Assembly (NCBI GenBank): GCA_000697665.1
Contig: KL197715.1
Span: 1,422,160-1,486,159, forward strand
Direction: 5' to 3'
Origin: Jaapia argillacea MUCL 33604
Taxonomy: Eukaryota; Basidiomycota; Agaricomycetes; Jaapiales; Jaapiaceae
Length of the DNA stretch: 64,000 nt
Position numbers and translations under genes: made by a program. The notes under the pieces are model-generated. The model saw only the letters and a program-made list of their open reading frames with translations. It made no database searches and was not told the origin of the DNA. Shown in pieces: positions 49,263 through 61,498 of this stretch (its first letter is position 1; the number at the start of each line of letters is the position of its first letter).

Positions 49263-51251
49263 GGTGTGCGAGATATAGGGAAGTCATTGTGATGGTGGTG
49301 GTGGATAATATACGAGTGCGGTTAGCGATGGCGCTCAGCTACCAAGTCCAATTCCGAGGTTTATCCGAATTGTTGCCTTTTGCCACTTTGCGCGACCCCG
49401 CACTCCCTCGGCCTCCCTTCCCTCGTCGCCCATATCTGTGAACGCTATCTGTGAATGCCAAGCCGTTTGAGACCTTGAAGTGTCTATTGCCTTCGGCTCA
49501 TCAATTGCTATCTCCATCCTCAAGTCCCCACCCGGCATATCTCCCAAATTTTACGAGTTACAACCCATCGTGATCAACGTCTCGCGTTGCCCATCTCTTA
49601 GCCGTGCACTTGGTCTGTCAGCAGACTCAAATCGAGTCCCGTCGCTCTCAGGCACTCCCAACCTTGACTAACATCCCCTCGCCGAACCTCTCACCGCTTC
49701 CGATCCCCAACTACTTCCTCCCCACATTCTGATCTTCCTGCGCTCTGGAATTATATCTACAACACACGCTCTCCAGCGGATCGGCTCACCGTACCCAATT
49801 ATCGTTCGCTTCAGGAGTTACCGGAAGAAACGAGATCGGAGAGAATTGATGGTGGTAATGGGAACTACTTATCGGTGTGTTCATTCGCCTCGTCTTTTCA
49901 CGTTGTTGCAATGTTGGAAACGCTTTGTTCTAGTTCTGAGAAGTTATGATCACAACACGCGTCGAATCGTCTGATCCGCGCCTTGCATCTCAGTCGTCGG
50001 CATATATGCACTTCAGTGTTCGAGCGTCGGGTTCCAAATGAAATGACACTTCGCGCGAGGAGCGAGAAAAGAAAGGAGTCGATCGCTTCGTCCCTCCCTC
50101 GCTCGGGAATTCACTGGGATGAACGAGATCAGCGCAACCGATGGTGACATGGAGAACCGGGTACCACTTATCGATGTGTTCATTCACCTCTTTGAATCAT
50201 TGGGGCCATCATCCTTGAAAGTTGGAAGCCTGGAGGCGAGCAGAAGTGCACTGTATGTCGTCCTCGTTCACGAATGCTACTAGTAGCCTTCCTCAAACAT
50301 TTCCCCCAAATCTGAGATATGATTGAAGAGCCAAACGCACGACAGGCCCCGAGATGTATACATCATCCTAATAACCCTCGCATTACCCCCCCCCAAAAAA
50401 TACTTTGGTTAGGGTACGAAACACCCCAACCAACGAAAGGGTGCGTTGGGACCATTGATACCCCAACGCCTGCTTTGGTCCGACGAGTTTGCTGCGGTGG
50501 ACACCTGTCTGTCCGCGTCTGCCCCTCCACCCACTTTTCTTCGAGTATCGAGTGTGAATATTTCTTTTTTTCAAATTAGGAGGGTGGGTTTGATATCCTT
50601 TTCTTTGAGTTCTAAAGCGAACATTGCTTCGGTAAAGATAACACACCGTCCCATGGTTTTTCGTCGAGACGATTTTCTAAAATCTAAAATGGGTCAATGC
50701 GAGTCCTGAGGCGAGTGAGGTGAGTGCGGTGGGCCACTTAGGTCTGAGCATGAACACATTGTTCAGCGAACCTCCTTACCTTCTCCAACAATCACGTCCT
50801 GGTATTCTCTAACTGAAGAATATCCCTCATCTTATAGCTTAGAAACTACTTCCCTGGCGATGCGCAGGACAAGTGATCTCGCCGCAGCCACTGATCGCCT
50901 CCCCCCCTTTTTATGAACACTCTGAAATTGGTCAGTCTGAGGTGGGGGCCGACTTCATGTGCGAGCATGAACACGATTTTACCCCTCTCAATCTCTACCA
51001 GCCAACATCCCAAACTTTTCACAGAATAAACGTTCATAAAGTCTTCAACCGCATTTTATTCTATGGACAAGTTCAAGGGCAGTCGGTGTACAAGATAAGC
51101 GAAACAACAAGTTTAGTAGTACAAAACGCGAGGATACGAGTATCCTCTTTTATCGAGAAATAATCGCCACCTGTAGCGTCCAGTTAGAGCTCGGTATTCA
51201 GATACCACCTCACAAAACAAAACTCACCAAATAGAAAGGCGACCAAGCCAT
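49263..51251. other. Gene-poor interval with a diverged 90-bp duplication
   Basis: No gene is supported. A plus-strand frame at about 49671-49875 (LWNYIYNTRSPADRL, then LPEETRSERIDGGN) ends at a possible donor but finds no partner exon. A segment at about 49827-49890 resembles 50118-50190 (shared AACGAGATC and CTTATCG.TGTGTTCATTC words). A C9A6 homopolymer run is at 50390. 50700-51240 shows nothing. Confidence 0.45.
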
Positions 51252-53374
51252 CTACAATTCCAATACTTTGGCAACATTCTCATCCCGAGGAATACACTTG
51301 ATCCTGAAAGGCATAGGTGAACGACCAGAGAGCCCATCATACTCTTTCAAATCGATAGGTTCACCAGGGATAGCCTCCATCCTGAAACACCAAAGCATCC
51401 TGGCGATCGTGAGCCAAATCTCTCGCTCGGCTACGATCATACCAGGGCAAATTCGACGGCTAGTTTAATCGCAAAGTTAGTTGGTGGTGGATGAATATTA
51501 GATTGAATGGCATTTTACCCAGCTCCGAACATCCAATGGTCCCGTTCATTAGCGTTTGCGAGGTTGGCGCTCTCTGCGGATGTAGTCGAGTCGTTAATGT
51601 AACGATCCGGCTAGAAAGCATGTTCGTGAGAACGCTAATAAACGAGAAGGATTCAAGGGACGGGACTCACGTCGAAAGTAGTCGGGTCGGGGTGACGAGC
51701 AGGATCGTGGTGCATGGTATAAGTATTCAACACCACCACAGTATCCTTCGGGATAAAGTATCCATTGTAGTTGAAATCTTCAGTGGAGAAGTGTGGGGTA
51801 CCGAGCCAGAAGGGGTTATGGCATCGCTCAACTTCCTTGACGATAGCGTGGATGTAAGGTAGGTTCTTCTCGTCGTCAACGCCGGGCATACGGTCTCGTC
51901 CAATAACGCGATCCAACTCGGCGTGAGCTTTAGCTTGAATCTCCGGATATGCGGCTAGAGGGGTTCAATAAAGATCAAGTTGTCCAACGAACAAGAGCCG
52001 TATAACTCACGAATAAGAGCTGGGAAAATGACCAGGAGAAAGTGAGTTCAAAGATGTCACAAAATGGAGGACGATGAACGTACCACTAAACCATTGCATG
52101 ATAGCAGCCGTCTAGAAACCTCCTTGAGTAAAAATCAACCAGGTGGATTAGATATGTACGCACAGTCTCAACACCTCCAATCATAAAGGCAGATGCGAGA
52201 ATAGCCATATCAGTATCATCCAAACCTTCTTCCTGTCGTGCCAAAATCATAGACTTTGCGAGACAATCGGGTACATCCTCTCCGCGATTCATCTGCGTCT
52301 CGATATCCTTGATGAGACCACCATACGTACCGATCAAACCACCATGCAAGTGGCGTCCGCGGGATCTCATAAATGTCGGGATCTTTTGGAGGAATGGGAC
52401 GAAGTCAACGAGATTGGAAACAGGACCGGTGCAATTCCTGGAGGATGGTCAGCTATGAACGCCGGGGGGACACATGAAATCGAAAAATCTCACATGAATT
52501 CGCGAGACAGACGGAGGGCAGTTTTGACCAATTCGTCGTCGATGCTATTGGTCCTGATGCCAAAAACGATGGTCAGCATGTTGTTGAGAGAGCATCGTCC
52601 GGCGTGTGGCTACCATGAGGATATAGATGTTAGTACTTCTCTATCAGTAAAAATGGAACGACGAACTTGGGGGTTAATGGGGCTGGCACCGGCCTTGCCT
52701 TGGATGAAGAGCTCCTTCATGAGAACATCAGCCTCAAAGTCAAGAACATGAGTGTATGTATCGACGGCACGATAGTTGAGGTACGCAGTTGCGACGCGGC
52801 GGTGCTTGCGCCTATCAACCGATGCATTAGCGAGATCAATCAACTAGGAGACAAATCATGCCACCATCGGTCATTGTAAGGCGTAGCGGTGATACCACGT
52901 CCGGCAAAAACGGTCTGAGATTTGATGAACATTTCTTTCCTGGAGGAAAAGACAGCACCATTGGTGACCATGAGATCTTTTGCGATAACAGGGTCGGAGA
53001 TCACAACGAAAAATTGGTTTCCAAGCCACATCGAGTAGAGGGGGCCAAATTTCTTGGCCCAATAGTCAAGAGTCAACTCCGGGTACGAAGTCAAGAATGG
53101 GAATGACCCTGTATGAGACGTCAGCCTCGGCGTCCGATGGGTTTAGGAGAAGTTACACACCAAGGATGGGTAAGCCGATCGGACCTGGTGGGACTCGAGA
53201 GCCATCTTTGGCCAAGATATGGCGAACTGGTGAGGTAGTGAAAAGGTAGGCTGCAGCGAGCGCGATCGACAAGAAAGCTACGACGGCTGGGCTGACGACC
53301 GGGATCGAAGAGCCCTCGCTCTTAGGTGTAACAAAGGCAGAGAAGAAATCAACGGAAGGGGAGGGGCGAGACAT
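51252..53374 (-). CDS. Cytochrome P450 monooxygenase
   Basis: Haem-thiolate monooxygenase, resembling fungal CYP64/O-methylsterigmatocystin-oxidoreductase-like families. It has an N-terminal membrane anchor (VVAFLSIALAAAYLFTT, about residues 30-46), then the hinge VPPGPIGLPILG. The I-helix reads AFMIGGVETTAA, with Glu-Thr-Thr as usual in this group. The ExxR motif is EVER, within IVKEVERCHNPFW. The haem ligand motif FGAGRRICPG is split by an intron near 51.47-51.53 kb. The end is AKVLEL at 51252-51254. It has many short introns. It acts at the ER with a separate reductase; the substrate is unknown. Its place between two beta-glucosidases suggests a link to glycoside or aglycone metabolism, which is inference only. 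Confidence 0.92.
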
Positions 53375-54476
53375 GGTCGAAATATGAACTGCAGAAACAA
53401 GGGCTGGCGACGAGTTCCTTTATACTCCAGAGATGTATAGATCAAACGACCAAGGATAATATTTCACAAGACGTGGCATCAGCACAAAATTTACCTCTCG
53501 CAATATACAATGGCGGTGATTGGAACTTGGCCATGGGGGTTACCGTTCCATGCGGAGCCGCGGGAGGATCTCCCGCGAATGCGGACCTTGGCTCGTCGAC
53601 GATCAAATTCTTGTGAAGGATAGCAGGCCGAGGAAGAGGTCGTAACACTTTCGAGAGTTCTGAAGACCAAGGACGTGAAGAAATGGCGCTTCCAGTATTG
53701 TGGAGAAGGAGACCAATGATGCTATTTAGATCGACTTCGAAATCGTGACAGCGAGCCAATTGTGAGATGTCCGAACTTCAGACAGGGATAAACTTTCTTC
53801 ATGTAAATGTGGGGTAGAATCCGTTGCCGGAGCTGCAGGAGACGCCAGTGAAGAGTTGGATAAACCCATCTGATTAGACGACGAGCACCCGCGAGACGGT
53901 TGGATGAGAAGGCTTGAAATCGTCATCAGTGCGCCAGTAAAGCTACAGTATTGCTCGAGATGTGAAAGCTTGAGCGGGATGCGTCGTCGGTGTACCGGTT
54001 AGCTGCCCTGCCCCACAATGGCCCGTGGTATGGGGAAGTTGAGCCAACTGATAGAAAATCAAGAATCAGAGAATAACCGTCGCGAAGCTTGAGCAAGTCA
54101 ACAGCTGTGTTTGTGAGAACATTACTGTAATATCCTTTTGTCTGTCGACGAGAGTACAGTACGAGTCACAGTCTCGGTTTCTGTCAACGCATCCACTCCA
54201 GACCGAAAAGCGTTGCCGGCCCGACATCCCGAACAACCTGAACGCGTCCTCTTTCATTTCGGACTTGCGTCTCCTCATGGCCGCCGTGCTTGTGCATTGC
54301 GGAGGGCTAGGTTCAGAACTTGAGTTCAGTTTCCCAGCGAAAGTCGACGGTGCCAAAGGGTCACACGAATGATCAATCGATCACACCGAGAGGCCACTAC
54401 ATTTTACTAGTAAAAGTACACCATTCCAAGGATTATCCTTCTGATTCAGTGCCCAGCTCCTTCTCAAACCGGACGC
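53375..54476. other. Interval with weak minus-strand frames
   Basis: Minus-strand frames at 53442-53759 (RCHDFEVDLNSIIGLLLHNT, then RPLPRPAILHKNLIVDEP) and 53726-53926 (Ser-rich) could be two exons of a small unknown gene, but the join and start are unclear. A third frame at 54066-54356 has no support. Treated as unassigned. Confidence 0.35.
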
Positions 54477-57400
54477 TCAAAGCCCATCCCACTCAAAGCC
54501 CTTCCCAACCTCAAAACCACCCTCCAAAACCATCTCCTCAGAACTCCTCCCAACCCTAACGGAATACCATCCCCTCTCAACCACCCACCTCTCAATCCTC
54601 TCTTCCCAGTACGACACAGCATACTTATCCAACTTCACTTGCGCCACCCTACTCTCTCCCGGCCCCAAATCCTTCACTTTCGCAAATGCTTTAAGCATAA
54701 GAGGTGGATGGGTAAGGTCGGAAGTGGGTGGGTAGGAAATGTATAGTTGGACGATTTCGGAGCCTGGGAGTGAACCAGTGTTGGTTACCGTGACGGAGGC
54801 GGTTAGGGTGATGTCGGAGGGAAACAAGGTTGGTTTGCTGAATTTGAGGTCGGTGTAGGAGAAGGTGGTGTACGAGAGGCCATGTCTGTTTTGTGGTGTT
54901 AACGGGTGAAGCGATGGAAAAATAGATGCATGGGCATACCCGAATGAGAATGCGGGCTCGATCTTGCGATGAGCAAAGTGTTTGTATCCCTATATGCACC
55001 ATCAGACCAACTCTTTACACGACTAAAGGATGGTGAAACACTCACAACAAACAAATCTTCTCCATACCGGATCTACGTCAAACCCGATCAGCACTTCCAC
55101 TGATATCATAGAATCCGACAACCAAAAACACACACACCTTGCCATTCTCCGAGTGGTAATGTCCATGAGCAGGAACATCCTCCAATCTCTTCGGGAAGGT
55201 CAAGGACAACTTCCCACAGGGATTAAACTTTCCAAACAACACATCCGCGATCGCATCGCCAGTTGCATTACCCAAATACCACGAGTGCACAATGGCAGGG
55301 ACTGAATCCGCCCACGGCATGGTGATCGACGAGCCCTGTACCACCACCCATTAGCACTCCTGGAACGGAATGGAACGAAGAAATAACGCATATACTGACA
55401 GCTTGAGTGACAACGATAGTATTCGGGTTAGCTTTCACAACTCTCTCCACCAACTCATCCGTCTTTCCCGGCAACGCAAGAGTCTCCCTATCACCTCCCT
55501 CAGTCTCCCAATCCGAATTCAACCCCACAACAACAACAGCCACCTCAGCTCCCTTTGCACATTCCTCAGCCTCTTCCAGCATTCCTTCCTCACCTCCAAA
55601 CCTGACTTCTGCCCCGCCTAACCTGACACCAGGGTTGGTCTCCATGATGGCTTCGTCCTCGTCTCCGTCTGCTGGTCCGCGGACGTTACAAAATTCGACG
55701 AGAACATGGTGGGGTGTCTTGGCGAGTAGGGGGTAGGTGGATGTTACTTCTGGTGTACCGTAGTTGAAGAAGTAGGTCCCTCGAGTTTGACGGGTCCAGT
55801 TGTCTACTACCAGATTTCCATCGATATACAGCTAGATGGGTAACCCAGCAAATTAGAATATTACCGATATACATATGAAGGAGGGAGAAGACCAACCTTC
55901 GCTCGCCCAGCCACAGTCAACCCAAACTCCCACTCACCCCCTTTCTCAACTTCCATAATACCCTCCAACTTCAACGTCCAACTCCTAGTCAGACCTTTCG
56001 GCTTCTCGGTGCTGATGAACACCCTAATCTCGTCTATAACCTCTTCCTTGAACGGCGTCGAGAGAGGAGTGAGCGAGGTGTCGGATTCATGAGCGTACCA
56101 CGTCCCCGTCCAACCTCGGGCGCCGGTTTTGGTTCGTAGATTGTAATCTAGGGTTGGGAGCATCTTGTACGCTACGAGTCGCGACAAGAAAGTGGGAGAT
56201 TTGCACGTTAGCGTCAAACTAGGAGAAGTGGGAGTGATAAAACTCACTTCGGGAACCCTCGGCATAAGCCACTTCCACATCCTTCCCTAAAGCGTTAACG
56301 ATCCCATCAAAGGGCGACACCCAATAACTCGGTTTCAAGGCCGCAGAACCTCCTCCACTAAGAACGACCGCTTTGGCATTCCCGCCTATAATCGCAATCT
56401 TCTTGATTTTTTGAGGGTTCAGAGGTAACAATGGCGACGAAGAAGTAGTAGAGGAAGAAGGAGCGTTCTTGAGAAGGACAATTGAGGACGACGCTAGTTT
56501 TCGCATGAGGAGAGTGTCCGAGGGCGATTCCCGCGTATGTTCGAGTTTATCTCCATCCAATATCTAAAAGACAACAGAATATCAGATCAGCGCCCCGCCC
56601 CATACCCACGAAAAAGTCTACTAACCTCCGGGGCACCCGCCGCACATTTCTTAACCAACTCCAAAACATTCCCCGCTCTCTCCTTAACAGTCCTCGCCAT
56701 AATCTTCCTACTCCCCACACTCCTATTCATCAAATCCAACGTCCTCCATTTATTCACTCCTGGCATCTCAAGGTCCAAACCAGCGTTGATGGAATGGTCG
56801 ATAGAGTAAACGCCATACCAATCTGACATTACCATCCCGTCAAAACCCCAATCACCCCTAAGGATGTTTCGGATGAGGTGAGAGTTTTCGGAGCAGTGAG
56901 TTCCGTTGATACGATTGTAACTAGATGGGGTGATGAGTTACGGGAGAGGGAGAAGAGGGAGGGGAGAGGACGGACGCGGTCATGTAACTCCATGGTTTTG
57001 CGTGTTTTTGAGCAAGCATGAATGGCATCAAATAGATTTCGCGAAGGGCACGAGGGGAGACTATGACATCGTATGCCCTCCTGTCTAGTTCTTTGTCATT
57101 GCAACTAAGTACCAGGATTGAGCAAAGGGTTGGGGGAAGGGAGAAAGAGGGTAGACGTACACGAAATGTTTGATACAAGCTCCGATGCCTCCTTGTTGGA
57201 GACCGTTGACGTATGCGGCTGATATCATGCCAGAGAGGTGCGGGTCTTCAGCGAAACTTTCAAAACTCTGAGTAGACCATTGATCTTTAGAAGATAGCTT
57301 CTTGGAAAGTTGCGAGAATGGAGACGTACTCGACCACCCAGGGGATTCTGCACAGTCGGATACACGTGAGTGGAAGTGGGAGGGAAATAGAGAAGGTAAG

Positions 57401-57854
57401 GGAGTACATACACGTTGGATGTTACACGTTGGGGCCAATAATATGGATACAGCTCGTGACTTGCATTCTTCGGCGAGGAGTTTCAAAGCGACTTCTTCGA
57501 TGAGTTCGGGATCCCAAGTCGAACCCAGCGCCGTTGCAGCCTGATGAGACTTGAGACGACATATTCATTTGAGGGAAGCGGGAAACGAACAGGAAGACAT
57601 TTGGCGGGAGTACCCATGAAATAATGGTTCCCTCTAACGCCTGCGTATCGTGCTCAGTCAACCCAAGCTCACAATGCATGGTAGCAAGACCCACCGTTAG
57701 GCCCATCGCTAACCTTGATTGCAGGTATACCGAGTCTAGGAACTTCGTGAGTGTGCCACGAACCGACACCGGCCGTAAGCAAGATAGCTTCGTCGAGAGT
57801 TAGTTTCCGGACGACGTCGGGGATGTCAGCGTTGGCGAAGTCGGAGGGCGGCAT
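54477..57854 (-). CDS. Beta-glucosidase, glycoside hydrolase family 3 with PA14 domain, copy 2
   Basis: Paralogue of the GH3 gene at 45775-49262 with the same exon plan. It starts MPPSDFANADIPDVV at 57854; the frame extends a few codons upstream without an ATG. Landmarks: [17 protein letters not shown] followed by CNDKELDRRAYD, MSDWYGVYSIDH (nucleophile Asp), KIKKIAIIGGNAK, PA14 region near 55.8-56.2 kb (EKPKGLTRSWTLKLEG), and the C-terminal fibronectin-III-like part ([20 protein letters not shown]) ending FEWDGL at 54477-54479. No signal peptide. Active-site residues appear intact, so both paralogues should be functional hydrolases of beta-glucosides. Confidence 0.92.
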
Positions 57855-59445
57855 CGTCGTTCCAGTTGTCAATAGTAATATGTGGTGTGAAGAAAGTGCA
57901 TATAGAAGACATTATGAGATGAAGATATACTTTTGGACGTAGGTAGGGGTGTGAGGAGGATGGGAGAGCACAAGTCCAACTCCGAGGATTATCCGACTTG
58001 GTACCTGGCGTTTCCCCGGATTTCCATCCCCTCCCTCAGTCCGTCGGGTTCCCTGGTGTCGCCGCCGTCTATAACCGTTCGTAATTCCTGTTGTCACCAG
58101 ACTATCTTGCTATTGTCAGATCCTCGACGAAACTGGCTTGGTGTTTGATTTCAAAGACCTCCGAATGGACAGCAGCGAAAGGGAACTTCAAGCGCCACCG
58201 TCTGGCCAAACTCGAACCTCAATTTTCTGATCAATAGTTACTTGACTTCTATTCTTGTGAAATCGTTCTTCGAGCATGGCTGATGGGCTTGGCGGTTCGA
58301 TGTGTTGGATAGTAACGAGGAAGCTTAGGATGTCGAGCCAGATTATTGCTAGGCATGTGAGCCTGAGGATTGTTGTCGACAGAATTGCGACCAGCATCAA
58401 GTAAGCACTTTCCGTTTGGAGTGAATTCAAAATTCTCGAGCAGAATTTTGGATATTCCCAACAGATCACACGTTTGCTGAGGCTATCGACGCGTTGACCA
58501 GGTCATCGGTGTTTGTCGGGGCGCCCCACCACATATCATCCGAACAGAGGAATTTTACTTGATTTGGACACGTCGTCGTTGTGTCTACATCGTGCTTTCC
58601 GCGAGTCTTTGCTGTGTAGCTTCGCAGCTTGCCTCGATCACTGGCACAGCATTCCCCCTTGCTGGGACCACCGCGCTACCGGACGGTGAGTGTTGTGGTC
58701 TTGTTCACTTAAACACTGTGCATCCACTTGCTCCCCAGGCGCTTGTCCACTCAGTTCGGCTCACGCACAAAGAATGGGCTTCATTGACGTCCAAAAAGTG
58801 CCGTGAAGCGCTCAAATGAGCATTTCGGACGTGAGAAGCTGATCCCGCTTTCAATTTTCCTATTAAGTGTATCTGGGGATGTGATTGGCCATCATGACCA
58901 GAATTGGGGGATCACTTCCTGTAACAACTGGCCATTCGCCCCGGTTTCTCTAAGGCGCTGTTGCAGTGTAGCGTGAGTGAACCCGTTTCTGGACAAAAAT
59001 CCACCCCAAACACGTACTCAACCTCCCTTCTGCGTTCGTTCCCCCAAAACGTTCCCTGATCCGGTTACACATATTTCCAGCCGAATAATCATTGCGCCCG
59101 AATCAATAGACTCATCAAACGTCCAGAAGCTGCAAAATTCCAAGGAACGTCATGCACAGACTTTGACAATAGCCCCAGAACATGCCACTGCCTGTTAACA
59201 CGCCATGCTCAAAGGTCGTGTCGATGCTGACACTGAGTATTAGAACATCGATCTCGCTGTGAACCTCGCAATTTACCCCTTGTTCGCACTCTTTCATTAT
59301 ATCTGCGAGACTCACTATGGCTAATGATAAAGGCATTTCAGGCCAGCGCCCTCGGCTTTCCGACAATGGTGCGTGGATTGCACTGCACGTCCTATTGCCC
59401 GTATTGATTGTACGGTTTTGGCGTCGTCCAGTCACTTGGTCCGAA
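57855..59445. other. Interval of 1.6 kb with no firm gene
   Basis: 57855-58150 is the GH3 copy 2 promoter side. A minus-strand frame at 58188-58469 has a hydrophobic stretch (AYLMLVAILSTTILRLTCLA) that could be the end of a membrane protein. A plus-strand frame at 58559-58819 has a signal-peptide-like start (VYIVLSASLCCVASQLAS). Neither has further exons that I can support. Confidence 0.35.
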
Positions 59446-61498
59446 ATGCGAATCTCGACCCCTTATGATCGCAACAACCCAGTTCAGTGAGCGAATTCCC
59501 TCGGTCGGATCTGTAATTTCTCCAACGTGGCTCTCTTTATCATCGCGACATTAGAGTGCCTGAGGATGTCCACATTCTCAAGGCCCGAATATTGACGTTA
59601 GAAACCGAGAACAAGCTCATATTATCAAGAAACGTAGATCTCGGCGCTCAGATCGAACAAGGATTTGCTGAAGCAGTGAAGTTGAGAGCGTTTGTTATTG
59701 ACTCGGTATGTTCACATTTGCCATGGTTAATGCCCATTCTCAACGGGAACGACAGGTTTCGGGCCTTTTTGAGACATTTCGTGTTTGTCGTGAACTTGTT
59801 GCTCCGTACGAACCCAAACTTTCGCGTCCAACTGCTGTGAAACATCAGCAGGAACGCAGACCTTCAACTGACGGAGATCAGAGCGAGCAGGAGAGGGAGA
59901 GGGAAAGGGACCGAGACAGTGTGTCTGATGATCTCCATCGGGATGCCTCCATGAGACCAGCCGGTCAACACTCACGGGAGGCTAGCAAGACGTCTAATGG
60001 TGCAAGGGTTTGGAATAATATCACGTATGGAGGTTAGATATGTGCTCCTTCCAGACCTTGCCCTTCTGATTGTTCTTCTCTTATGCACAGGAGATTTGTT
60101 TCACAGCCCCGCCATAGCACTCTCTTCTTCCCGCGATTCCACCAAGAGTAATCCTCCATCGAGCGCCTTGAGTTTTGCATCTGGAGTAACAAGTCTTCAG
60201 TACTCCTCCGACGACAACTCTCCACCGAATCCAGCTCCTGCCCCTACGACCGCCTCGCCTTCCACTGCCCACCAACACGTTGAGACTAGCTCGTCTGATG
60301 CAGATGATGACCATATCGCAGGTGATGGGCATATCGCAGATGACGACCATATCGCAGACGATGAAGCTGAGATTCGAGCCCGCCCAACGAAGAAGGGTCT
60401 TGCACACCTTACTGGTGTTACAAGGTCGGCAGACACGACAGTACCGCCTCCAGACAAGATCGCTTCTTCCAAGGGCCAACGCCAGGCAAAAACTCGCGGT
60501 GTCGTGGCGGCGACACAATCTGCCTTGGTGACTCGTCCTCGTGCCCAATCGTTCCGGTAGGTCTATCGTCCATTCGTCCAGTCTCACCTGATTGACGGAG
60601 CCCTTCTATCTCGGATATCGTTTCCAGTGGAACCCGCACCAAATACCGACCAATGTCCCCCCTTGTCGACGAAGTCACCCATACATATGAACTCGACCTA
60701 CAGGATCCCCAGGCAACAGCTACAAATGAATCGTATTCGGACCTTCCATCACTTCCAGGAGACTCTTTGTCCACAGGACCCGAAGTGGTGTTTGAAACCG
60801 AACCTGCAGTACCTCCCCTCTCCTCGCCGACGCCTCGGTATCCTCCTTTGCCGGAGTTATCACATTCGAACCGCCTACCTCATGGCGCCCTCGATAATGA
60901 ACCTCCGCATCCAGTTCGTCCTCCACGCGAAGATGTCCAGCATCATCAACGTCCTACCGCTCTGACAATCGATACTGGGTCATGGAGCCCGGTTAGCACT
61001 TCTTCGCGTGCTTCATCGCGCCTCACTGCTATTTCTACGGATTCCGGTTATGCTTCTTCAGCGAGAAGTTCCCATCATCCAGATTGGAGGTTGACCAAGA
61101 GTTCCAACCTCGCGAAGTCCATCTATTTCCAGAACTTTCAAGTACGAAAATTGTCCTTCTTTGTACCCATCTGCTGACTCCCATCTACCTAGGATCACCC
61201 CAACCGTCGTTACCATCCGGACTCTAGTGGTGGCCCTGAGGCACCTCCAGAACTCCCAAAGGAATCAGCAAAGTTATCAGGTCAGGTTTCATTTGGAGCC
61301 CCCGCCGATATGCATCCTCCGAGTGTTGGTTCTGCCCTCAACGTAGGATTCCAGCCGTCTCCTGTGCGTAGCACGATTTCCCAATCCAGAGGCTGACGTC
61401 TAATGCTTTCGCTTCAGCCCGTACCGCCCCCCAGGAATTTCCCTCTGCGTGAAGATATATCCCCGCCGACGTCACCGAAGCGCCGTTCGGCTCCGTGA
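59446..61498 (+). CDS. Coiled-coil/disordered protein, uncharacterised, 566 aa
   Basis: Seven exons (59446-59486, 59555-59705, 59756-60032, 60091-60556, 60628-61141, 61193-61363, 61418-61498) join in frame to 566 residues. It begins MRISTPYDRNNPVQ, then a coiled coil of about 45 residues (HILKARILTLETENKLILSR). A short ordered segment (GLFETFRVCRELVAPYEPKL) and a charged run (EQERERERDRDSVSDD) follow. The remainder is disordered Ser/Pro sequence with a repeated DDHIA/DGHIA unit around 60307-60366, ending SPKRRSAP. No known domain. A similar leading coiled coil occurs in the gene starting at 63511. The role is unknown; a scaffold or nuclear regulatory protein is possible. Confidence 0.72.

Noticed and set aside
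58188-58819. Two short genes, one minus with a hydrophobic stretch and one plus with a signal-peptide-like start
   Set aside because: Each rests on one short frame without further exons or motifs, so they are mentioned only in the spacer entry.
60081-60587. Minus-strand 168-codon frame in the 59.4-61.5 kb gene
   Set aside because: It is antisense to an exon with a consistent seven-exon model, and its repeated CDM/ICD words mirror the DDHIA repeat.
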